Assembly (NCBI RefSeq): GCF_001667315.1
Contig: NZ_LZHT01000135.1
Location: 114,381-178,380 of the forward strand
Length of the DNA stretch: 64,000 bases
Source: Mycobacterium sp. 852002-10029_SCH5224772
Lineage (GTDB): Bacteria > Actinomycetota > Actinomycetes > Mycobacteriales > Mycobacteriaceae
Direction of reading: 5' to 3'
The position numbers and the translations under genes are program-made. Positions 8,271-16,983 of the stretch are shown piece by piece (positions within the stretch are counted from its first letter, which is position 1; every line of letters starts with the position of its first letter). The notes beneath the pieces are model-generated. The model saw only the letters and a list, made by a program, of their open reading frames with translations. It was not told where the DNA came from and did no database searches.

Positions 8271-9964
8271 CCGAGCAGCCTGTCCAGCAGCCGGCGTCGC
8301 TGCGGCGGCGCCGGCTGCGCGGTCCCTGCCGCCGCGAGCATCGCCGCGACGTCGGTGAACTTGTTGCGGGGGCGGCCGTCGCCGCCGCGCGCGATTTCGG
8401 CGGCGTCGATGGCACGCCATCCCGCCGCGTCGACGGCGTCGGGTTGCCGCGCGTGCACCAGGGCGGTCAGCGCCTCGGGCTTGGCCGCCGAGTCGGTCAG
8501 CGTGCCGGCGTTGAAATCGGCGACCAGGGCCTGCACCGTCTGAAAGGAGCACGACTTGTTGGTCCCGATGAACCCGCTCGGCCCCCGCTTGATCCAGCCG
8601 GCGACGTACGCGCCGGGCACCGCCGCGCCGGAGACGGGGTCGACGACGCGCCCCCCGTCGTTGGGCACCACGGCCGACGATTCGTCATAGGGAAGATCAC
8701 GAATTGGCTTGCCGCGGTAGCCGATCGACGTCAACACCAGACCCGTATTCAGGCGGCGCACCGCTGTCGTCCTTGGCAAGGTGCCGGTGACCGAGAACTC
8801 CACACCGGTCGCGCGCTGCTCTCCCAGCACCCGATTTGGGGTAAGCCGGTACGCCAGCCTGATCCTCGGGCGTGACGCCGGCGCCGAAGCGTCGCCGAGC
8901 GTGCTCAAGATTTCCAGCTTGTTTTTCGTCAAGGCATCCGACGCCGCCGCGAGATCGGCCGCGACCAGCTCGTGGTCGGCCGCGCTGAGCACGAGCTCGG
9001 AGCTGCCGGTGAGCCCGATCAGCTCGGGCAACGTGAACGCCGACTCGGCGGGGCCGCGCCGGGCGGCAATCACCACCTCGCGCACCGCCGAGTCGCGGAA
9101 TGCCGCCAGCGCGTGGTCGGCGATATCGGTGCGGGCCAGGTCGTCGGGGTCCGCCGTGAGTATCCGGGCGACATCGAGGGCGACGTTGCCGTTGCCGATG
9201 ATCACCACCCGCTCGTGGCTGAGATCGACTGGCAGATCGGCGAATTCAGGATGCCCGTTGATCCAGGCGACCAATTCGGTCGCGGTCCCCGTACCGGCCA
9301 TACCCATGCCCTCGATGTCGAGGCGACGGTCGTCGGGCGCGCCGACGGCGTACAGCACGGCGTGATGGTGAGCCAGCAGGTCGTCGTGGCTGAGGTGCTT
9401 GCCGATTTCGACATTGAGGTAGAACCGGAAACGGTCATGGCCGGCGACGCGGTCGAAGAGCCGGGTGACCCTCTTGGTGTTCTGGTGATCGGGCGCCACC
9501 CCGGCCCGCACCAACCCGTACGGGGTGGGCAACTTCTCAAAGACGTTGACGCACACGCCATGCTGGGTGAGTAGTTCGTCGGCGGCATACATCGCCGCCG
9601 GCCCCGATCCGACGATGGCCACGGTCAGCGGCCGGCGGCGGGCCCGCACTTCGGCGGCGGGGATGACAGGGGCCAGCTTCGAGGTCGGCGGAAGCTTCTC
9701 GCCCTCGGGCCGTTTCGGATAGAACGACGCGTTGATCTCGACGAAGGGCAGCTGCTTGGCATCCAACTGAGTGTCGGGCGCGATGGCACCGACGGGACAG
9801 GCGCTCACGCAGGCACCGCAGTCCACGCAGGCGTCCGGATCGATGTAGAGCATCTCCGCGGTGGCGAAGCCGGGCTCGTCCGGTGAGGGGTGGATGCAAT
9901 TCACCGGGCATGCGAAAACACAGGACCCGTCGTTACAGCACGACTGGGTAATAACGTGCGGCAT
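8267..9964 (-). CDS. fprB: Ferredoxin/ferredoxin-NADP reductase fusion FprB
   Basis: A 565-aa electron-transfer flavoprotein with an N-terminal 7Fe ferredoxin. Cys9, 10, 15, 19 and 23 and then Cys46, 49, 52 and 56 supply a 3Fe-4S plus 4Fe-4S arrangement (CCNDGSCVFACP; CVDCGACVSACP). From about residue 110 comes an adrenodoxin-reductase-like domain with FAD motif VAIVGSGPAAMYAADELL and NADP motif VIIGNGNVALDVARIL. The C-terminal VAGWIKRGPSGFIGTNK is the typical FAD-contacting end of this reductase group. The gene starts 21 bases after the AurF-like gene, so the two are probably co-transcribed and FprB may supply its electrons (inference). Confidence 0.95.
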   Translation of the reverse strand: MPHVITQSCCNDGSCVFACPVNCIHPSPDEPGFATAEMLYIDPDACVDCGACVSACPVGAIAPDTQLDAKQLPFVEINASFYPKRPEGEKLPPTSKLAPVIPAAEVRARRRPLTVAIVGSGPAAMYAADELLTQHGVCVNVFEKLPTPYGLVRAGVAPDHQNTKRVTRLFDRVAGHDRFRFYLNVEIGKHLSHDDLLAHHHAVLYAVGAPDDRRLDIEGMGMAGTGTATELVAWINGHPEFADLPVDLSHERVVIIGNGNVALDVARILTADPDDLARTDIADHALAAFRDSAVREVVIAARRGPAESAFTLPELIGLTGSSELVLSAADHELVAADLAAASDALTKNKLEILSTLGDASAPASRPRIRLAYRLTPNRVLGEQRATGVEFSVTGTLPRTTAVRRLNTGLVLTSIGYRGKPIRDLPYDESSAVVPNDGGRVVDPVSGAAVPGAYVAGWIKRGPSGFIGTNKSCSFQTVQALVADFNAGTLTDSAAKPEALTALVHARQPDAVDAAGWRAIDAAEIARGGDGRPRNKFTDVAAMLAAAGTAQPAPPQRRRLLDRLLG

Positions 9965-9985
9965 GAAACCTACAAACCGGACTCG

Positions 9986-11011
9986 TTATGCGGCCGGCAC
10001 CGCGGCCAGGTGCTGGCGTTGCGGTTCGCTGCGATAGCGCGAGGGCTTGCCGTTGATCTTGCACAGCCGCCACATCAGCCTCGCGGAACGCGTCTCCATC
10101 AGGCCGGTGTCATACGCCAGCATCCGCACGTCGCCGAACATGTCACTGAGCCACTTGCGCGATTCCGGCGACCGGAAGAACAGCTCCTTCTTGACCTCAC
10201 GGGGGATGTCGAACTCGTGCCAGAAAGCCTTGGGCGGCACGACAATTGCCCTGCACAACATCTTCATGGTGAGCGGCAGATACAGTGCTGTCCAAAATCG
10301 CTGCCTCGCGGTCAATTCGGGCAACCGCCTGCGCAGGAATTCGTGCGCGAAGGAGATGTGTCGCGCTTCCTCGGCGACGTGAATCGCCATCACCCGCTCC
10401 ATGATTGGGTGCAGCGTTTTGCCTTCGCGCAGAACGTTTTTCTGCGTGTGGTCAATGGGTTCCTCGCCCGCGAGCACGCCGATGAAGAACGCCACCGGCA
10501 ACGGCCCGGCCACCAGCGGAACCAGCGGCGAAAGCCACTTGAGCATCCGCGGCATGCCCGGCACGTCGGCGCCGATCCGGTTGACCATCTCCTGGAACAT
10601 CATGGTGTGGTTGCACTCTTCGACCGACTCGTGCAGGCAGTAGCGGTATTCGGGCGACCCGTTGGGCACCCAGAACGTGTAGTTCATCAGGCCGCGGATC
10701 AGGATGGATTCGAAGTGCAGGCCGACCTTGGCCACGTTGGCCTGCCGCCACATACCGATCTTGATCTGACGCTCTTCCGGCTGCGCCTGGTACCAGGGAT
10801 GGCGGCCCAGCGGGTCGGTCGACGGCAGAATCCACCGCGGATCGTTGTCGGTGACGGCGAATTCCGGTGAGTCCCAATCGATGTCGGTGTATGGGTTGAA
10901 GTTGCGCCGCACCGACCCCTCGGACAGCGTGGCAAGCATGTTGACGTAGTCAGCGTCGTCGCGCACTTCCATGTTGCGGCGCCAACGCCGGACCAATCGC
11001 GTCCTAGCCAT
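9986..11011 (-). CDS. AurF-like diiron oxygenase
   Basis: A 341-aa protein resembling the p-aminobenzoate N-oxygenase AurF family and H37Rv Rv0885. Two Glu/His motifs typical of a ferritin-like diiron centre are visible: CLHESVEECNHTMMFQEM near the middle and MAIHVAEEARHISFAHEFL later. A hydrophobic stretch, LVPLVAGPLPVAFFIGVLAG, lies between them. The substrate is unknown; the family oxidises aryl amines or hydroxylates diverse compounds. Being directly upstream of fprB suggests a functional oxygenase-reductase pair. The divergent region to serC (246 bp) holds its promoter. An ATG start at 11011 is well supported. Confidence 0.85.
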   Translation of the reverse strand: MARTRLVRRWRRNMEVRDDADYVNMLATLSEGSVRRNFNPYTDIDWDSPEFAVTDNDPRWILPSTDPLGRHPWYQAQPEERQIKIGMWRQANVAKVGLHFESILIRGLMNYTFWVPNGSPEYRYCLHESVEECNHTMMFQEMVNRIGADVPGMPRMLKWLSPLVPLVAGPLPVAFFIGVLAGEEPIDHTQKNVLREGKTLHPIMERVMAIHVAEEARHISFAHEFLRRRLPELTARQRFWTALYLPLTMKMLCRAIVVPPKAFWHEFDIPREVKKELFFRSPESRKWLSDMFGDVRMLAYDTGLMETRSARLMWRLCKINGKPSRYRSEPQRQHLAAVPAA

Positions 11012-11257
11012 ATCTAGGCCTCCTCAACGAGGTTTACATTTGGACGTGCTATGTCCAGACAGTACCGGAGGTACCGGATATTTCCTAGACCCCTCCGGCG
11101 CACTGTGACCTGACCAGTGGTCATCGATTTTGTATGCCCTGGATCACAGCGGGTGAAACGCTCGGCGCACCCCGAGCAGGCTTTTTACCGTGGCGGCGAG
11201 CACCCACGGTCGGCCCGCCGCCTCGCCCGGCCAGGGCGGCTCACTACCCTGATGAGC

Positions 11258-12376
11258 ATGGCTGACCAGCTCGAGATCCCCGCTGACATCAAACCCCGCG
11301 ACGGCCGCTTCGGGTGTGGCCCGTCCAAGGTCCGGCCCGAACAACTGCAGGCGCTGACCACGACAGCGGCGCCGCTGTTCGGAACCTCGCACCGGCAGGC
11401 GCCGGTCAAGAATCTGGTGGGCCGGCTTCGGTCGGGGCTCGCCCAGCTGTTCTCGGTGCCGGATGGCTACGAGGTCATTCTGGGCAACGGCGGCGCGACG
11501 GCGTTCTGGGACGCCGCGGCGTTCGGTTTGATCGACAAGCGCTCGCTGCACCTCTCCTACGGGGAATTCAGCTCGAAGTTTGCCTCCGCGGTGGCCAAGA
11601 ACCCCTTTGTCGGCGATCCCGTCGTCATCAAGTCGGATGCGGGTAGCGCGCCCGAGCCGCAGAGCGATCCCTCGGTGGACCTCATCGCCTGGGCGCACAA
11701 CGAGACCTCGACCGGCGTCGCGGTGCCGGTGCGCCGTCCCGCCGAATCCGGTGACGCTTTGGTCGTCATCGACGCGACGTCCGGTGCCGGTGGCCTGCCC
11801 GTCGACATCACCGAGACCGACGCCTACTACTTCTCGCCGCAGAAGAACTTCGCCAGCGACGGCGGCCTGTGGCTGGCCGTCATGAGCCCCGCCGCCCTGG
11901 CCCGCGTCGAGTCCGTCGCCGCATCCGGGCGCTGGGTCCCCGACTTCCTGTCGCTGCCCATCGCGGTGGAGAACAGCCTCAAGGACCAGACCTACAACAC
12001 CCCGGCGATCGGCACCTTGGCGATGATGGCCGAGCAGGTCGACTGGATGCTGGGCAACGGCGGGCTGGACTGGGCCGTCAAGCGCACCGCGGAGTCCTCG
12101 GGCCGGCTGTACTCGTGGGCCGAAGAGCGGGCCTACACCACCCCGTTCGTCGCCGACCCGGCGCTGCGCTCGCAGGTCGTGGGCACCATCGACTTCGTCG
12201 CCGACGTCGACGCTGCAGCCGTGGCGAAGATCCTGCGGGCAAACGGCATCGTCGACACCGAGCCGTACCGCAAACTCGGCCGCAACCAGCTGCGGGTCGG
12301 GATGTTCCCGGCGGTGGATCCCGACGACGTCAGCGCCCTCACCCAGTGCGTCGACTGGGTGGTCGAGCGGCTTTAG
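11258..12376 (+). CDS. serC: Phosphoserine aminotransferase
   Basis: PLP enzyme converting 3-phosphohydroxypyruvate and glutamate to phosphoserine in serine biosynthesis. 372 aa with the mycobacterial-type sequence: RFGCGPSKVRPEQL at the N-terminus, GNGGATAFWDAA, AWAHNETSTGV, and the PLP lysine K196 in YYFSPQKNFASDGG. It ends PYRKLGRNQLRVGMFPAVDPDDV...WVVERL. The frame is open further upstream, but the ATG at 11258 (MADQLEIP) aligns with the known protein; an ATG six bases earlier is an equal alternative. Transcribed divergently from the AurF-like/fprB pair. Confidence 0.96.
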   Translation: MADQLEIPADIKPRDGRFGCGPSKVRPEQLQALTTTAAPLFGTSHRQAPVKNLVGRLRSGLAQLFSVPDGYEVILGNGGATAFWDAAAFGLIDKRSLHLSYGEFSSKFASAVAKNPFVGDPVVIKSDAGSAPEPQSDPSVDLIAWAHNETSTGVAVPVRRPAESGDALVVIDATSGAGGLPVDITETDAYYFSPQKNFASDGGLWLAVMSPAALARVESVAASGRWVPDFLSLPIAVENSLKDQTYNTPAIGTLAMMAEQVDWMLGNGGLDWAVKRTAESSGRLYSWAEERAYTTPFVADPALRSQVVGTIDFVADVDAAAVAKILRANGIVDTEPYRKLGRNQLRVGMFPAVDPDDVSALTQCVDWVVERL

Positions 12377-12555
12377 TCCGGTGCCGACGCCGCCCGGCAC
12401 GGGCGGCCGAGGAGGCGGACGAATAGACACCGAACGCCGGGCCAATCGGCGCGTGCCCGCCCAGCGTGTCAGCACAGATGATGGGCGGTCGCTGGACTAA
12501 AGTGCGCCGTGACGGGTCCGTCGCTGACCTGCACGGAGCCTGCGAGGAGATAGCC

Positions 12556-13326
12556 ATGCGGGAACTCAAAGTGGTTGGGCTCGATGCCGACAGCAAATAC
12601 GTCATCTGCGAGAGCGAAGATCCCGCGGAGCAGTTCACGCTGGCGGCCGACGACCGCCTGCGAGCCGTTCTGCGCGACGCAGCCCAGGACCCCGAACAAC
12701 CGCAGCTCGAGATTGAAGTCACCAATATGCTCAGCCCCAAGGAAATTCAGGCCAAGATCCGCGCCGGCGCGTCCGTCGAGCAGGTCGCCGCGGCGTCGGG
12801 CTCGGATGTGTCCCGGATCCGCCGCTTTGCTCACCCCGTGCTGCTGGAACGGTTCCGCGCCGCCGAGCTGGCAACCGCCGCACACCCCATGCTGGCCGAC
12901 GGTCCCGCCGTGCTGACCCTGCTGGAGACCGTCAGCTCCGCCTTGGTGACGCGGGGGCTCGACCACGACAAGCTCAGTTGGGACGCTTGGCGCAACGAAG
13001 ACAGCCGCTGGACGGTGCAGCTCGCGTGGAAGGTCGGACGGTCCGACAACCTCGCGCATTTCTGCTTCGTTCCAGGCGCCCACGGCGGAACGGTCACCGC
13101 CATCGACGACGCGGCCAGCGCGCTGATCGATCCGACCTTCGAGCGTCCGCTGCGACCGGTGGCGCGGGTGGCCCACGTGGACTTCGAAGAGCCGGCGAAG
13201 CCGCCTGTCGCGGAGGCGCCGGTACCGGAGCCGGACGAAAAGCCTGTGCACACCCGCCGGGGCAAGCCGGTCATCCCGGCGTGGGAAGACGTGTTGCTCG
13301 GCGTGCGCTCGGCCGGGCAGCGGTAG
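12556..13326 (+). CDS. sepH: SepH-like cell-division DNA-binding protein (DUF3071)
   Basis: A 256-aa protein, counterpart of H37Rv Rv0883c and of Streptomyces SepH, which stimulates FtsZ assembly (established for the family). The N-terminal half is the DUF3071 domain, beginning MRELKVVGLDADSKYVIC, with a helix-turn-helix-like part LSPKEIQAKIRAGASVEQVAAASGS (in pieces) and RIRRFAHPVLLERF. The C-terminal part is proline/glutamate rich (AKPPVAEAPVPEPDEKP), then HTRRGKPVIPAWEDVLLGVR, a conserved terminal motif likely to contact partners. The RBS GAGGAGA lies 10 bases before the ATG. The tandem repeat begins three bases after the stop. Confidence 0.88.
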   Translation: MRELKVVGLDADSKYVICESEDPAEQFTLAADDRLRAVLRDAAQDPEQPQLEIEVTNMLSPKEIQAKIRAGASVEQVAAASGSDVSRIRRFAHPVLLERFRAAELATAAHPMLADGPAVLTLLETVSSALVTRGLDHDKLSWDAWRNEDSRWTVQLAWKVGRSDNLAHFCFVPGAHGGTVTAIDDAASALIDPTFERPLRPVARVAHVDFEEPAKPPVAEAPVPEPDEKPVHTRRGKPVIPAWEDVLLGVRSAGQR

Positions 13327-13328
13327 GG

Positions 13329-13439
13329 CCGATGATGGCGACCCGCTTCGCCCGGCTACGCCGCGCTCGCGATCACCACTAAGACCGATGATGGCGACCC
13401 GCTTCGCCCGGCTACGCCGCGCTCGCGATCACCACTAAG
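13329..13439. repeat. Tandem duplication of a 56-bp intergenic repeat
   Basis: Two perfect copies of a 51-bp sequence (13329-13379 and 13385-13435), each followed by a 5-bp spacer starting TAAG, give a 56-bp period. Each copy begins CCGATGATGGCGACCCGC and ends GCTCGCGATCACCAC, and the ends can pair imperfectly (GCGA with TCGC, CGC with GCG). The array fills the gap between the convergent SepH and Rv0882-like genes and supplies the TAG stop of the latter. A diverged copy lies inside fadD at 49749-49799. Confidence 0.9.
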
Positions 13440-13740
13440 CGCGACCCGCCGCCGCCAAGGCGAGCAGCGCGACCCACGCTCCCGTCACACCGACCCCGGC
13501 GCCCAGCACGAACCAGCGCAGAACCGGGGTGCGCCGCCACCCCCACAGGGTCGGCGCCAGTCCCCCGGCGGCCACGACGTTGAGCCCGACGGCCAGCAGC
13601 GGGTGCACGCGGACCAACCCCAGACTGAGCACCACGATCGCCGCGGCGGTGACAGCCGCGACGAACGCGGTCACCGTCAAACCCGTTGCCCAGGGCACGG
13701 ACTCGTCTTTCACCAGCCGAAGCCTAGCCTGACCGTTCAT
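13435..13740 (-). CDS. Small membrane protein (Rv0882-like)
   Basis: A 101-aa integral membrane protein with three hydrophobic segments: TGLTVTAFVAAVTAAAIVVL (about 19-38), HPLLAVGLNVVAAGGLAPTL and VLRWFVLGAGVGVTGAWVAL. The N-terminus MNGQARLRLVKDESVPW is cytoplasmic-like. The ATG at 13740 is chosen because it matches the H37Rv counterpart; the frame is open upstream only as a shadow of the methyltransferase gene. The start overlaps the end of the methyltransferase gene by 17 bases, so translation is likely coupled. The stop codon lies inside the second copy of the repeat. Function unknown. Confidence 0.85.
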   Translation of the reverse strand: MNGQARLRLVKDESVPWATGLTVTAFVAAVTAAAIVVLSLGLVRVHPLLAVGLNVVAAGGLAPTLWGWRRTPVLRWFVLGAGVGVTGAWVALLALAAAGRA

Positions 13741-14602
13741 CGGTGCCTTTCGCCGTCGCGTGGCCCACGCTGTCACCCAGCCGGGACCGCTCGTAGAACG
13801 CCAGGGCGGCCGCGGTTGCGACGTTGAGCGAATCGGTCCCCCGCGACATCGGGATGCGGACCCGCACATCGCTCAACCGCAAGGTGGCCGGCGTGAGCCC
13901 GGGACCCTCGGCGCCCACCAACACCGCGACCCGGTCGTCGTGCGCGGCCGTCATCGCCTCCGCCAGCGGGCACGCCGTGTCCTGTGGAGTCATCGCCAGA
14001 AGCCGAAATCCGTTCTCCTTCAACGTCATCAGCTCGGCGGGCCAACAGGTCACTCGCGCATACGGCACCAGCAGCGCGTGGCCCATCGACACCCGGACGG
14101 CGCGCCGGTACAAGGGGTCGGCGCACCCGCTGCCGAATATCACCGCGTCGACGCCGAGCCCTGCCGCGTTGCGGAAAATCGAGCCCAGGTTCTCGTGGTC
14201 GTTGACCCCTTCGAGCACCGCGACGGTGCGGGCACCGTCGATCACCTCGGCGAGGGTGGGCTCCGGTGCCCGTCGGGCGGCCGCCAGCACGCCGCGATTG
14301 AGGTGAAAGCCGACCACCCGCGCCATGACGTCGGCGGAGGTCCGGTAGAACGGCACGCCGCTGCCGGCCAGGTCGTCTTTGAGCTCGCAGAGCCGACGGT
14401 CGGTGCCCAGCAGGGCATGCGGGCGGAACCGGGACGCGAGCATGCGCTGCACCACCAGCACGCCTTCGGCGATCACCAGCCCTTTGCCCGACGGCAGGTC
14501 GGGACGGCGATCGACACTGTTCAGGTCGCGGAAATCATCGAGCCTCGGGTCGGCGGGGTCGTCGACGTCGTGCACAGTGCCGGCATCGGCTCCGACGCTC
14601 AC
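13724..14602 (-). CDS. SpoU/TrmH family RNA 2'-O-methyltransferase
   Basis: A 292-aa SPOUT-fold methyltransferase, counterpart of H37Rv Rv0881, expected to methylate a ribose in rRNA or tRNA using S-adenosylmethionine. The N-terminal substrate-binding part (about 1-125) precedes the SPOUT domain, with motif 1 VLEGVNDHENLGSIFRNAAG, motif 2 VLVGAEGPGLT and motif 3 RIPMSRGTDSLNVATAAALA, which form the knot and the cofactor site. The GTG start overlaps the stop of the upstream marR gene as GTGA, so the two are translated in sequence. The exact RNA target cannot be told from the sequence. Confidence 0.92.
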   Translation of the reverse strand: MSVGADAGTVHDVDDPADPRLDDFRDLNSVDRRPDLPSGKGLVIAEGVLVVQRMLASRFRPHALLGTDRRLCELKDDLAGSGVPFYRTSADVMARVVGFHLNRGVLAAARRAPEPTLAEVIDGARTVAVLEGVNDHENLGSIFRNAAGLGVDAVIFGSGCADPLYRRAVRVSMGHALLVPYARVTCWPAELMTLKENGFRLLAMTPQDTACPLAEAMTAAHDDRVAVLVGAEGPGLTPATLRLSDVRVRIPMSRGTDSLNVATAAALAFYERSRLGDSVGHATAKGTDERSG

Positions 14603-15030
14603 GGGCTTTCGTCGACCAACGCCAACATCAGATCGGCCGCGCTGCGCAGGATGTCACGTTGGTCGGCGTCCAGCGTCGACAGCCGCTTGGCCAGCCACTC
14701 CTGCCGGGCGCGACGGTTGGCCTTGACCAGCTCCGCCCCCGACTCGGAGACCGAGACGAGCACCTGCCGGCCGTCGACGGGGTGCGGCGCGCGGTCCACC
14801 AGACCCATCTCGGCCAGCGAGGCGATCACCCGCGTCATCGACGGCGGGCGGACCCGTTCGCGAATCGCCAGGGCTCCGGGCGTCATCGGGCCTTCGTTGG
14901 CCAGCATTGCCAGCGCCGACAGCTGGGACAGCGACACCGGCGACGACGGGTTGCGGAACCGCAGTTGGCGGGCCAGCCGCATAACAGCCAGTGACAGGTC
15001 GCTGGCCAGCCGCGCATCGCTGTCAGGCAT
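14599..15030 (-). CDS. MarR family transcriptional regulator
   Basis: A 143-aa winged-helix regulator, the same length as H37Rv Rv0880. The fold is evident: VSLSQLSALAMLANEGPMTPGAL, recognition helix region RPPSMTRVIASLAEMGLVDR, and wing HPVDGRQVLVSVSESG. It heads an operon with the RNA methyltransferase and the small membrane protein (4- and 17-base overlaps). The 184-bp region to the divergent DUF2530 gene probably contains its operator, but no convincing palindrome stands out. Effector unknown. Confidence 0.93.
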   Translation of the reverse strand: MPDSDARLASDLSLAVMRLARQLRFRNPSSPVSLSQLSALAMLANEGPMTPGALAIRERVRPPSMTRVIASLAEMGLVDRAPHPVDGRQVLVSVSESGAELVKANRRARQEWLAKRLSTLDADQRDILRSAADLMLALVDESP

Positions 15031-15214
15031 GGCGCGAGGCTACACGGGAAGCTGAGAAACCGGGACACCAACCGGGTGTTCACCACACCGCACGGAATTT
15101 CATCGAAACGCTTAGCTGCGCGCTCATCCCGGTCTGCTCGGGGATTTTCGATCACCCATTTCGGCACTCGGGTGGGCCACGCGCCCGCACCGGCGGCGGG
15201 CTATGTTAATCGCG

Positions 15215-15487
15215 ATGTCCGCCGAACCTCGCCACAACCGCGCGGCGCCGCCACTGCCGGCGGTGCTGGTGCACGCGTGGCCGTTCATCGCGCTCGGAGC
15301 GCTGGGGTGGGTCATCGCGGCGGCCGCTGCGTTCCTGGTGCCCTCCCTGCACGGTTGGCGCCCGGTGACGCTGGCCGGGCTGGGCGTGGGGTTGCTCGGC
15401 ACGAGCATCTTCTTGATGCAACTCGCGGCGGCTCGTCGCGGTGCGCGCGGCGCGCAGGCCGGACTCGAGAATTACCTCGAACAATAA
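15215..15487 (+). CDS. DUF2530 membrane protein
   Basis: A 90-aa protein with two predicted transmembrane segments, VHAWPFIALGALGWVIAAAA and VTLAGLGVGLLGTSIFLMQL, and a basic C-terminus (AARRGARGAQ). This is the DUF2530 pattern and the size of H37Rv Rv0879c. The ATG at 15215 (MSAEPRHN) is preferred over an in-frame ATG twelve bases upstream. It is divergent from marR. Function unknown. PPE13 (Rv0878c), next in H37Rv, is absent. Confidence 0.85.
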   Translation: MSAEPRHNRAAPPLPAVLVHAWPFIALGALGWVIAAAAAFLVPSLHGWRPVTLAGLGVGLLGTSIFLMQLAAARRGARGAQAGLENYLEQ

Positions 15488-15513
15488 TGATTGGCTGAGC
15501 TGTTGGAGGACCG

Positions 15514-15969
15514 ATGGTAGCCCCGCTATTGCAAGCGCATGTCGACATCAACGCACCCGTTGCCAAGGTCTGGGAATTGATCTCCGATCTTCGCCGAATG
15601 CCGGAGTGGAGCCCGCAGTGCCGTTGGATGAAGCCGTTCGGCCCGGTGCGTCAGGGCACCCGCACCCTCAACCTCAATCGCCGCAACCGAATGTTCTGGC
15701 CCACCACCTGCACGGTGGTCGAGATCGTCCCGGATCGAAAGCTCGCGTTCCGCGTCGACACCAACAACACCATCTGGAGCTATGAGCTCGAACCCAGCGG
15801 GGAGGGCACCCGGGTCATCGAGAGCCGCCACGCCGAAAACGGTGTCACCGCGTTTTCGAACCTGTCGGTCAAAGCGCTCTTCGGCGGCACCGACAACTTC
15901 GAGCACGAATTGCTCGACGGCATGAACGCCTCATTGGCGCGCATCAAGGCCGCCGCGGAGCAAAGCTAG
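15514..15969 (+). CDS. SRPBCC/polyketide-cyclase-like protein
   Basis: A 151-aa START-like (SRPBCC) protein. The N-terminus LQAHVDINAPVAKVWELISD and RRMPEWSPQCRWMKP are the typical first strand, helices and entrance loop; TCTVVEIVPDRKLAFRVDT and SYELEPSGEGTRVIESR follow as central strands, ending with the long C-terminal helix. Such proteins bind hydrophobic ligands in a helix-grip cavity; some act as cyclases or aromatases. There is nothing here to name a ligand. It stands where PPE13 lies in H37Rv and its last four bases overlap the convergent DUF3027 gene. Confidence 0.8.
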   Translation: MVAPLLQAHVDINAPVAKVWELISDLRRMPEWSPQCRWMKPFGPVRQGTRTLNLNRRNRMFWPTTCTVVEIVPDRKLAFRVDTNNTIWSYELEPSGEGTRVIESRHAENGVTAFSNLSVKALFGGTDNFEHELLDGMNASLARIKAAAEQS

Positions 15970-16904
15970 TCCGGCGTCTCGGTCTGCGGCTCGGACTGGG
16001 ACTCCTGCTCGGATTCCGGCGTCTCGGTCTCGGCTTCCAGCGGTTCGGTCACCGACTCCGGCTCGTCTTCTGACGACTCCGACGGCTCGGCTGGCGCGGT
16101 CGGCTCGACCGGCGGCTGGGTGACGTCCAGCATGCCGTCGTCATAGGGCTCGTACGCGGGTGACCCGGTGCCCGCCGGCGCCGGAGTGTCCGAATGCGCA
16201 CCGCAGCCGTACTGCTTGTCGACGATGTGCCCGTCGGCCGACAGCTCATTGCCGCAGACCCCGAACATCGCCCCGAGGGAACCCGACAACGGCAGGAAGA
16301 AACCACAGTCGCGACACACGCGCTTGGTGGATCGCGCCATCGGCGAGTCGGGACCGTAATCGCCGGTGCGCCACCGTTCGGCCGTCTCCGCGCGGCCCTC
16401 GCCGCTCATCACCCAGCGTCGACCCAGCCCGATCTCGGCGGCGGTCTCGTCGACCTGTGGGTCACCGCTGGCGGTGTAGCCGGGAACCAGCCGAGGATCG
16501 TCGGAGGCGGGGGCCAACAAGTCCCCGGGGCTCAGGTCGCCGGGCCGCACCCGCTGCTCCCACGGCACCCATTCCGGTGCCAGCAACGCCGTCGGCCCCG
16601 GGACCAACACCACTTCGCTGACGGTGGCGTGATCGGCCCCGGGATACGCGGCCACGACGACGGCCCACTGCCACCCCTGGTAACCGGGGAGATGCGCCAG
16701 GAACCGGTGGGTGGCGGTGTTCGGGTCCTCGTAACTGACGCCCAGGTAGTCACCGAGCATCTCCGGCCCGCTGAATTCCACAACGGCGGCCTTGGCCTGG
16801 TCTGCCGCGCCCGTGAGCACCGCCGCCACCCCGTCGGGCCACTCGCCCGCGGTCGCCACGGAGGATCCCTCGACGGGTCTGGTCACGCTGTCTTCTGTCT
16901 GCAT
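15966..16904 (-). CDS. DUF3027 protein with Cys4 motif and acidic tail
   Basis: A 312-aa protein corresponding to H37Rv Rv0877 (DUF3027). The ordered part, about residues 25-225, includes DYLGVSYEDPNTATHRFLAH and WAVVVAAYPG, and then a likely zinc ribbon: VCRDCGFFLPL with MFGVCGNELSADGHIVDKQYGCGAHS, four or five cysteines spaced as two CxxC-like knuckles. The final 80 residues are an acidic, proline/serine/glutamate-rich tail that is probably disordered. The ATG at 16904 is chosen; a GTG at 16934 is possible. It is divergent from the MFS gene. Function unknown. Confidence 0.8.
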   Translation of the reverse strand: MQTEDSVTRPVEGSSVATAGEWPDGVAAVLTGAADQAKAAVVEFSGPEMLGDYLGVSYEDPNTATHRFLAHLPGYQGWQWAVVVAAYPGADHATVSEVVLVPGPTALLAPEWVPWEQRVRPGDLSPGDLLAPASDDPRLVPGYTASGDPQVDETAAEIGLGRRWVMSGEGRAETAERWRTGDYGPDSPMARSTKRVCRDCGFFLPLSGSLGAMFGVCGNELSADGHIVDKQYGCGAHSDTPAPAGTGSPAYEPYDDGMLDVTQPPVEPTAPAEPSESSEDEPESVTEPLEAETETPESEQESQSEPQTETPD

Positions 16905-16983
16905 TGCGGTTCCAATACTAGGTTGACGAGCCACGCCCCGTTACCTGCAGACGCATGTCGCCGGCATAGGGGAGAATCGGGGG

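Noticed and set aside
13329..13439. Tandem repeat as a CRISPR array.
   Set aside because: Only two units, a 5-base spacer and no variable spacers or cas genes.
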